Assembly (NCBI RefSeq): GCF_000346465.2
Contig: NC_034013.1
Location: forward strand, 17,791,624 to 17,855,623
Length of the DNA: 64,000 nt
Source of the DNA: Prunus persica
Taxonomy: Eukaryota > Streptophyta > Magnoliopsida > Rosales > Rosaceae
Direction of reading: 5' to 3'
Shown: positions 47,750 through 64,000 of the stretch, piece after piece
How positions within the stretch are numbered: the first letter of the stretch is position 1
How the letters are laid out: each line of letters starts with the position of its first letter
The notes under the pieces: generated by a model
What the model was told of the DNA's origin: nothing
Seen by the model: the letters and a program-made list of their open reading frames with translations, nothing else
Databases searched by the model: none
Made by a program: the position numbers and the translations under genes

Positions 47750-48171
47750 TGTTGTAAAAAGTCTTGATATGGAGCCCACACAACTATTCATTACTGTTCA
47801 TTACTGTTCATTTGGCGGCTTTGATAGAGTTTGTCTGTCACGGGTGAACAGTGATGAATAGTGATGAATAGTGATTATTTCAGCCTATAAATAAGAAGAG
47901 AAACGGAAAGAAGAAGAAAGAAGAAAAAGAGAAAGAAAGAGAAAGAAAGAAAAGAGAGAAGAGAAAGCAGAGAGAAATTCTCCTAGAGAGAAAATTCAGT
48001 GAGCCACATATGTTGTAAACACTAAAGTTGTAACCATATTATTTTTATAGTGAAAGGTTACTGCTGCTGCTCTCCGAGGACGTAGGCATAGCCGAACCTC
48101 GTTAAAAGCTGTGTCTTATCTATTCTACGTGCAGCTCAATATCCGCATATATTCCAGGTTATTTTATAACA
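47750..48171 (+). repeat. 5' LTR of the copia element (422 bp)
   Basis: It differs from the 3' LTR by one substitution (CTCCTAGAG against CTCCTTGAG) and by two 10-bp duplications present only here (ATTACTGTTC and GATGAATAGT each doubled). A TATA box TATAAATA lies at 47886-47893, followed by a GA-rich leader tract. Confidence 0.95.
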
Positions 48172-48443
48172 CGTTATCAGCACGATAGTCTCTCCTTTTA
48201 TTTATGAAAATTTTTCAACTCAACACTATATAATATACTATATCTATCTGCTTCTCTATTACTAACCATTAACAAAAATGGACCCTTGGTAATACTAAAC
48301 ATATTATCAGTGGGAGACCGTTACTAATACTAATTTTTTCTTATTTTATTCGGTGGTGGTTTTAACCCCACATTTAATTTTATTTAAAGTATGGTGCGAG
48401 TTTATCGTCCATACCAGCAAATTCATAACACTTTACTTTTATC

Positions 48444-48620
48444 TTCAATTAATATACCTGAATAATGAGGACCTGAAATTCATATTAATAAGTGGCTTAA
48501 TATTCAATTAATATACCTGAATAATAAGGACCTGAAATTCCTATTAATAAGTGGCTTAATATTCAATTAATATACCTGAATAATGAGGACCTGAAATTCC
48601 TATTAATAAGTGGCTTAATA
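48444..48620 (+). repeat. Three tandem 59-bp units in the copia leader
   Basis: Units starting TTCAATTAATATACCTGAAT at 48444, 48503 and 48562 follow one another exactly 59 bp apart and differ by one or two bases each. They lie between the primer-binding region and the gag start codon (48648). Confidence 0.9.
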
Positions 48621-48647
48621 TTCCAGATCTCGAGCCTAAAGTTTTGG

Positions 48648-49704
48648 ATGGCAAATTTGGCAAAACTAGAGTTTGCTGCCTTGGACCTTTCCGGGGACAA
48701 CTATTTATCATGGGTCCTGGATGCCAAAATTCATCTACGAGCCAATGGCCTCGGACAAACAATTGTATATGAGAATGATGCTTCGCCTGAAGAGATGCGA
48801 AGGCCATGATTTTTCTTCGCCGCCACATCCATGAAGCGCTGAAGAGCGAATATGTGGTGGTTGATGAACAGTTGGTTCTGTGGAAAGCTATAGGTGAAAG
48901 ATACGATCACCAGAAGACGATGACTCTCCCAAGAGCTAGATACGAATGGACCCACTTGAGATTTCAAGATTTCAAGTCAGTGTCCGAGTATAACTCTGCT
49001 ATGCACAGAATTACCTCATTAATGAGGCTATGTGGGGAAAATATATCTGAGGAGGATATGCTCGAAAAAACTCTGAGCACTTTTCATGCTTCAAATGTCC
49101 TCCTTCAACAGCAATACAGACATAGCAGTTTCAAGAAGTACTCGGAACTTGTATCTTGCCTCTTGTTAGCTGAGCAGAATAATGAACTCTTATTAAAGAA
49201 TCACCAATCTCGCCCATCGGGCTCAGCACCACTTCCTGAAATAAATGCTGCATCTCAGGAAGTGAATGCCACTTCATCTCGTGGCAGTATCCACAGACGT
49301 GGCGAGGGGGCAAGCGTGGTCACTGGCAAGGAAGTAGAAAAAATCATGGTGCTCGTTCAGAGGGCTTAGGTCCAAGGAGCGGTCCATCCATGAATGGCAA
49401 AAATGCATCCCGTAATAAGGGAAAGGCACAGATGAGCCATGTGCCTAGAAATGTCGAAAGCCCTTGTCACAAATGTGGTGCAAGGGGACATTGGATGCGC
49501 GCATGTCGTACGCCCAGGCATTTGGCGGATCTCTATCAAGCTTCACTTAAGAACAGGAAAGTGGAGATAAATTACATTGATCATGCTCCGCCAGCCACAA
49601 ATGGCTCATCAGAAATATCACGTAAGCTAAACAAGACGCATCTAGATGTTTCTGATTTTGTTACTGAAAAAGGGAATGAAGGTTATGAGTCCGAATTAGA
49701 TTAA
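48648..49704 (+). pseudogene. Copia gag, frameshifted
   Basis: Gag starts at ATG 48648 (MANLAKLEFAALDLSG) and stops after 53 codons at 48807-48809. The next frame (from 48806) carries on with typical copia gag text (LRRHIHEALKSEY, LVLWKAIGERYDHQK, EYNSAMHRI), implying a one-base loss near 48798-48803. This frame runs off near 49310-49360, and a further frame carries the zinc knuckle CHKCGARGHWMRAC (CX2CX4HX4C) at about 49466-49510, ending at 49704. The frames overlap but no single product spans gag. The capsid-like core and knuckle are intact as separate pieces. Confidence 0.85.
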
Positions 49705-49874
49705 ATTCCTTAATGTACTATTTGTATTAGCTGAAGTGTTGTTTAAATTTCAATCCAATAAAAGTGGTAATGTTGTCTTCTTTATTAAGTCCGAATTAGA
49801 TTAAATTCCTTAATGTACTATTTGTATTAGCTGAAGTGTTGTTTAAATAAAAGTGGTAATGTTGTCTTCTTTAT
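49688..49874 (+). repeat. Direct duplication between gag and pol
   Basis: The segment starting AGTCCGAATTAGATTAAATT at 49688 is repeated at 49788. Copy 1 is about 98 bp and copy 2 about 87 bp, differing mainly by an 11-base block (TTTCAATCCAA region) missing from copy 2. Both copies carry the TAA that ends gag, so the duplication separates gag from pol. Confidence 0.9.
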
Positions 49875-49905
49875 ATATTCCAGCTCATTTTACTTATTTG
49901 GTGGC

Positions 49906-52900
49906 ATGGATGTAAATTATGGATGCCCTCAAAACAAAGGCTATGGCAGAGATATTTGTCTCGCAGACAGCGCAACTACTCATACGATCTTTCAAGATCG
50001 GAAGTATTTCTCAAAATTAATGCTTACAAAAGCAAAGGTAACAACCATATCAGGTCCTGCAGATCTGATCGAAGGTTCAGGAATAGCCCAAATTATGTTA
50101 CCGAATGGAACAATATTGTCCATTCCAGATGCTTTGTATTCATCTAACTCCAGAAGGAATCTGTTGAGTTTCAAAGATATACGTTTGAATGGCTACCATG
50201 TTGAAACAAAGAAAGAGGAAAACATGGAATATCTTTGTATTACCTCCAGTGATACCCAAAAGCGTATACTGGAAAAGCTTTGTGAGCTCTCATCAGGGTT
50301 GTATTACACAACCATACGGACAATTGAGGCACATAGTGTCATGGACCAAGAGTCTACTGACTCAAATGCTTTTAAGCTTTGGCATGACAGATTGGGTCAT
50401 CCTGGATCCACCATGATGCTCATGATCATCACCAACTCTAAAGGACATCCCTTGTTGACTAAACACATTATGTTATCCAGCGACATCTTTTGCCAAGCTT
50501 GTTCACAAGGGAAGTTGGTGATCAGACCATCACAACCAAAGGTTGATGTTGAGTCTCCATCATTTTTGCAGAGAATTCAAGGGGACATTTGTGGACCCAT
50601 TCATCCCCCATGTGGACCATTTCGGTACTTTATGGTCTTGGTGGACGCATCTACCCGATGGTCACATGTTTGTCTTTTATCTACTCGGAATATGGCATTT
50701 GCTAGGCTTTTGGCTCAGATAATTAAATTACGAGCCCAATTCCCAGATTATCCCATTAAGTCAATCAGACTCGATAATGCTGGTGAATTTACATCTCAGA
50801 CTTTTGATGACTACTGCATGTCATTAGGCATTGATATTGAACATCCTGTTCCCCATGTGCATACTCAAAATGGCTTGGCAGAAGCTTTAATTAAACGCCT
50901 TCAATTGATAGCACGCACTTTGCTAATGAAAACAAAGTTGCCAGTTTCTGCTTGGGGATATGCCATTTTACATGCAGCATCGCTTGTGCGATTGAGGCCA
51001 GTCGCCAATAATCAAGGTTCTCCAATACAACTCGTATTGGGAAATCAACCAAACATTTCACATTTAAGAATTTTTGGGTGTGCGGTATATGTGCCTATTG
51101 CACCATCGCAACGTACTAAGATGGGCCCTCAACGCAGATTGGGAATTTATGTTGGTGTTGATTCACCATCTATCATCAGATACTTGGAACCCCTGACGGG
51201 TGATATTTTTACCGCACGATTTGCGGATTGTGATTTTAATGAGACAATCTTCCCACCTTTAGGTGGAGAAAAATCTGTGTCTAAAGAACAAGGCAAACTC
51301 ATTCCTGAAAAACGACATGAATTATCCTGGAATGTATCCACATTGTCTCATCTCGATCCTCATACTGCTCAACGCGAAAACGAAGTGAGAAGGATCGTTC
51401 ACCTCCAAAGTATTGCAAATCAGATGCCAGATGCATTTAATGATGCAACAAAGGTGACAAAATCTCATATCCCAGCTGCAAATGCACCCGCACGGATTGA
51501 TGTCCATAATGGACAAAGCAATGTGCCAGCAAATGGTTCATCTGCTGCACACCTAAAACGTGGCAGACCACTAGGTTCAAAGGATTCAGTTCCTCGAAAG
51601 AGGAAGTTGATGGACAAAATGAATCCAAATGAAATAAATAGAGAGCCCACAATTCATAATTCAAATGCCCCCAAAGAGGGACAAGTACTTCTTGACAAGG
51701 AAAACGTCATTGGTGAAACAAGTGCCCCTGGAGTGGCAACCGTACCTGAAAGTCAAGAAATCTCCATAAATTATACGTCCACTAATGAATTGTGGAGTAG
51801 AAATGAGATGATCATCGATGATATATTTGCATTCTCAGTGGCTGCTGAAATCATAAAAGATGATGATATTGAACCGCGCTCTATTAATGAATGTACACAG
51901 AGGCAAGATTGGCCCAAGTGGAAGGATGCAATCCAGGCAGAATTAAATTCTTTGGAAAAGAGAAGTGTTTTTGGACATATTAGTCCAACTCCACCCAATG
52001 TGAACCCTGTAGGTTACAAGTGGGTATTTACAAGAAAGCGCAATGAGAAAAATGAGATCTCAAGGTATAAAGCGCGACTCGTTGCGCAAGGTTTTTCACA
52101 AAGGCCTGGAATTGATTATATGGAAACGTACTCTCCAGTAATGGACACAATTACATTCCGTTACCTAATAAGTTTGGCGGTTTCAGAAAAACTTGAAATG
52201 AGACTCATGGATGTCATTACCGCATATTTGTATGGAGAATTGGATACAGATATATACATGAAAGTTCCAGAAGGATTCAGGTTGCCTGAAGCTGCCAGAA
52301 ACAAACCACGGGGCATGTTCTCGGTTAAATTGAGAAGATCATTATATGGGCTAAAACAATCTGGACGAATGTGGTACAATCGTCTCAGTAAGTATTTACT
52401 GAAGGAAGGATACACAAATGATCCTGTTTGCCCATGTGTGTTTATTAAGAAATCAAAGTCTGGATTTGCGATAGTGGCAGTATATGTCGACGACATGAAT
52501 CTAATTGGAACTTCTGCAGAGCTTCAAAAGACTGTTGATTATCTCAAACGTGAGTTTGAGATGAAGGATCTTGGAAAGACAAAATATTGTCTTGGCTTGC
52601 AGATTGAGCACAGTGCTAATGGAATTTTGGTGCATCAATCAACTTATACTGAGAAAGTATTGAAACGGTTTGGCATGGATAAAGCCCATCCACTTAGCAC
52701 TCCAATGGTCGTTCGATCGCTTGACACTAAGAAAGACCCATATCGTCCAAAAGGGAATGATGAAATGGTCCTTGGTCCAGAAGTACCATATCTTAGTGTA
52801 ATAGGAGCTTTATTGTACCTAGCACAATGTACCAGACCAGACATATCATTCTCAGTAAATCTGTTAGCAAGGTACAGTTCTGCTCCAACAAGGCGACACT

Positions 52901-53538
52901 GGACCGGCATCAAACATGTTCTACGATACCTTCGTGGGACAACAGACATGGGGTTATTCTATTCCAGTAAATCGACCAACGCCTAGAGTATTATTGGTTA
53001 TGCTGATGCAGGATATCTCTCTGATCCACATCAAGGACGATTACAGACTGGGTATGTATTTACATGTGGAGGAACTGCGATCTCATGACGCTCAACAAAA
53101 CAAACATTAGTGGCCACATCTTCCAATCACTCAGAAATACTTGCCCTCCATGAAGCCAGTCGTGAATGCGTTTGGTTAAGATCGGTAATCCATCACATCC
53201 GAAGCACATGTGCTCTACCCTCAACAACAGACACTCCAACAATTCTGAATGAGGACAATGCAGCTTGTATTGCTCAGATCACAGGAAGATATATCAAGGG
53301 TGACAGGACCAAACACATATCACCAAAGTTTTTCTATACACATGAGCTCCAGAAGAGTCAAGAAATCAAAGTCAGACAAATCCGCTCAAGTGATAACCTG
53401 ACAGATCTCTTCACTAAATCATTGCAGAAATATACATTCCAAAAGTTAGTACATGGCATCGGATTACGACAACTCTGCAAGCAATCAAGTTGGAGCATGC
53501 AAAATCAGGGGGAGCATTCAAAGAGTCCTCTAACATAG
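49906..53538 (+). pseudogene. Copia pol (protease, integrase, reverse transcriptase, RNase H) with two nonsense codons
   Basis: One frame is open from 49906 to a TAG at 52984-52986 (1026 codons), then continues, through a TGA at 53086-53088, to 53538. Domains in order: protease with DSATTHTI (about 49966); integrase zinc-binding with HDRLGHP and CQACSQGK; integrase core with VLVDASTRWS and RLDNAGEFTS; reverse transcriptase with YKARLVAQGF, YSPVMD and catalytic YVDD (52482-52493); RNase H with GYADAGY, the TGA (where the family usually has Trp), and SEILALHEASRECVWLRS. Protease to reverse transcriptase look intact; the RNase H part would be lost. The literal product is a truncated polyprotein. 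Confidence 0.9.
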
Positions 53539-53650
53539 GACATATGCACGTTGTACTCTTTTTCCTTCGCTTAGATTTTCCCACTGGGTTTTTCCAAGCA
53601 AGGTTTTAATGAGGCAACCAATCTAGGGACATGTGGTCTCCAAGGGGGAG

Positions 53651-54052
53651 TGTTGTAAAAAGTCTTGATATGGAGCCCACACAACTATTCATTACTGTTC
53701 ATTTGGCGGCTTTGATAGAGTTTGTCTGTCACGGGTGAACAGTGATGAATAGTGATTATTTCAGCCTATAAATAAGAAGAGAAACGGAAAGAAGAAGAAA
53801 GAAGAAAAAGAGAAAGAAAGAGAAAGAAAGAAAAGAGAGAAGAGAAAGCAGAGAGAAATTCTCCTTGAGAGAAAATTCAGTGAGCCACATATGTTGTAAA
53901 CACTAAAGTTGTAACCATATTATTTTTATAGTGAAAGGTTACTGCTGCTGCTCTCCGAGGACGTAGGCATAGCCGAACCTCGTTAAAAGCTGTGTCTTAT
54001 CTATTCTACGTGCAGCTCAATATCCGCATATATTCCAGGTTATTTTATAACA
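53651..54052 (+). repeat. 3' LTR of the copia element (402 bp)
   Basis: This is the partner of 47750-48171, directly after a polypurine tract. It carries TATAAATA at 53767-53774. The LTR ends at 54052, followed by the TTGTT target copy and then the IREH1 5' region. Confidence 0.95.
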
Positions 54053-54356
54053 TTGTTAACGTTTTAATTAAGTTTGAAATTAGGATTCGGTATTATAACA
54101 CGGGGACGCATTTAAGGCGCTATATCCACGGCTTGTGACGCTTTCGACTCGAGTCACATTCTCTTCGTTGCAGCTTCAACCCCTTTCTTCTCTTACATTC
54201 AAATTATCGATATCCATTTCCGAACTTCCAACAACTTTACCTTCCTTCTCTCTCTCTCTAAAAGCAGCCCTATGCTTCCATGCTAGGGCTGCATCAATTT
54301 CACAAGCCCTAGAAATCTCTCTCTGTGTTTCTCACACACCTATAGAAACGGTCACA

Positions 54357-62940
<8,584 letters not shown>

Positions 62941-64000
62941 CAACTTGCTCCTACTTGTCAAAAGCTGGGGTTGGGGTTTTGGCACTCAATTGATTTGGGC
63001 GTATTTTTGGGGCCTAATCACCTCTTTGTTGTTTTGTATACCCTGTACATATATGAGCTTCAAAATTTGTGGTTATCAATTTTTTGCTTTTATAGTATGT
63101 GCAGTTAAGCAATTTGAGTGATGAATTTGCACTTGCAGAGATGGAAGAAATCAGAAAACTCAAAATGCTGAAACTAGTTTTGGATGTGCTCTTTCTTCAT
63201 ATAGGTAACGTGTGTTCGCACCGTGGCGGCGTCAATTTCACCTTCAGAGTAGTAGTCTTTTGTATCTTGATGACTTTGACGTAACCTAATTAATATAGCC
63301 CGTGTCAGTTGATGATCTTTGTCATGAGCTGAACTGTTGGTTTCTCCATGGCAATGTGAAAACATCTCCATCCCATCCTTTTCTTTTCCAATCGCACCAT
63401 GTAACTTTAACTTCTTTTACTCAAAATTTTGACCCCATGTACAGTGTTTTTCAATTGCAAGTTATATAAGATGTTGGAAAATCATATGTACAGTGTTTTT
63501 CAAGTGCAAATTATATAAGATGGAAAATCATCTTTTTTGAAAATGTTTCTTTTCAAACACACGCAGAGACAGGATCCAAATTTCGATCCTTTGTGCTGTG
63601 GGTACACTGAGCCTTCGTTAAGCTTTTGGGTTTTGGAGCTTGAGCAAGCATCGAGCAAAGTATTTTTAACTATTTGAGTTACAAGCTCCTTGCAAAATGA
63701 CTCATCTCAAAATGGACTCGCTAAACTGCTCCCAAATGATTTCTAGATGGGATATTTTCATTGAAAATAGGCCAAAGTATTATTACCAATTGATCGAAGG
63801 GAGAAGTTCTGGTAGACTTGAACCACAACAATTTTATTTGAAATTTGCGTTTGGTCAAGGTTTTGATGATGACTGGGTTGTTGGGCATGTGCCGCCTTAA
63901 TGAAATTCAGTGATTGATTTTTATTTTTATTTTAAAGAAGACAAAGAAAACAGGTTCATCATGAATGACTGTTTAGGCCACTTGTACCGGAGAGTGGGAC
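62941..64000. other. IREH1 3'UTR and downstream flank
   Basis: Following the stop, a 3'UTR intron is possible (acceptor-like CACTTGCAG near 63138, donor-like ATAG|GTAACG near 63205). An imperfect duplicate of 'ATGTACAGTGTTTTTCAA.TGCAA.TTATATAAGAT' occurs at about 63437-63475 and 63487-63521. No gene is recognised up to the window end. Confidence 0.5.

Larger units (their letters stand above)
47750..54052 (+). mobile_element. Ty1/copia LTR retrotransposon, recent insertion, coding region broken
   Basis: A complete element: 5' LTR 47750-48171, internal 48172-53650, 3' LTR 53651-54052. A perfect 5-bp target duplication TTGTT flanks it (47745-47749 and 54053-54057). The LTRs begin TGTTGTAAAA and end ATAACA. 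A primer-binding region starts CGTTATCAGCACGA, and a polypurine tract CAAGGGGGAG lies just before the 3' LTR. The order protease, integrase, reverse transcriptase, RNase H marks it as copia. Gag has an early stop (48807-48809) and another frame change near 49310-49360. Gag and pol are separated by a duplicated segment with stops. RNase H is cut by TAG (52984-52986) and TGA (53086-53088). The 3' end lies about 300 bp before the IREH1 ATG, in the same orientation. Confidence 0.95.

Noticed and set aside
54135..54356. 74-residue N-terminal extension of IREH1
   Set aside because: It begins with GTG, is low-complexity and would run almost into the copia LTR. The family starts at MVFKG.

Overview
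This window is nuclear DNA of a flowering plant. The genes carry GT-AG introns with T-rich 3' ends, and the products include a Jasmonate ZIM-domain repressor, a plastid cytochrome b6f assembly factor, a PADRE-domain protein and an IRE-type AGC kinase. The repeats are plant types: a Ty1/copia LTR element, a Mutator-like element, a small Helitron and MITEs. My best guess is a woody rosid, probably Rosaceae (Prunus-like); this is an inference from gene content and repeat style, not from a search.

Layout. 1-3.8 kb is gene-free and holds an array of short palindromes built on GTATAGCCGNNCGGCTATAC. 5.36-7.16 kb (+) is a PIF/Harbinger transposase-derived ALP1-like gene. 8.88-9.58 kb (+) is a small plant-specific protein of unknown function. 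10.64-11.17 kb (-) is a PADRE (DUF4228) protein. 12.9-15.3 kb (+) is DAC (DUF3007, plastid). 16.9-22.0 kb (+) is a large LRR protein resembling STK11-interacting protein. 22.15-24.31 kb is a Mutator-like element with a 9-bp target duplication. 25.07-27.67 kb (-) is SURF1. 28.8-30.1 kb (-) is a GPI-anchored lipid transfer protein. 33.1-36.0 kb (+) is the half-size ABCG transporter STR, with a clustered frameshift over the ABC signature. 36.5-39.7 kb (-) is the TPR-thioredoxin TDX. 40.6-43.8 kb (-) is a JAZ3-like TIFY repressor with G-boxes upstream. 45.9-47.6 kb holds a small Helitron and MITE termini. 47.75-54.05 kb (+) is a copia element with nearly identical LTRs but a broken coding region. 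54.36-62.94 kb (+) is the AGC kinase IREH1, whose promoter abuts the copia 3' LTR.

The genes do not form one pathway, but the block is collinear, as I recall the locus order, with Arabidopsis chromosome 3 around At3g17850 (IREH1), At3g17860 (JAZ3), At3g17880 (TDX), At3g17910 (SURF1), At3g17920 (LRR), At3g17930 (DAC) and At3g17950. STR, needed for arbuscular mycorrhiza and absent from Arabidopsis, sits inside this block. I found no clearly unprecedented system. The points most worth a second look are the STR signature-motif frameshift, the palindrome array, the young but coding-dead copia element next to IREH1, the two GC-AG introns with near-identical donors, the DD47D transposase-derived gene, and the JAZ Jas-intron whose retention gives an immediate stop.

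All exon boundaries were set by eye from GT/GC...AG signals, frame continuity and recalled family similarity. In every multi-exon gene except STR the exon lengths sum to an open frame ending in a stop.
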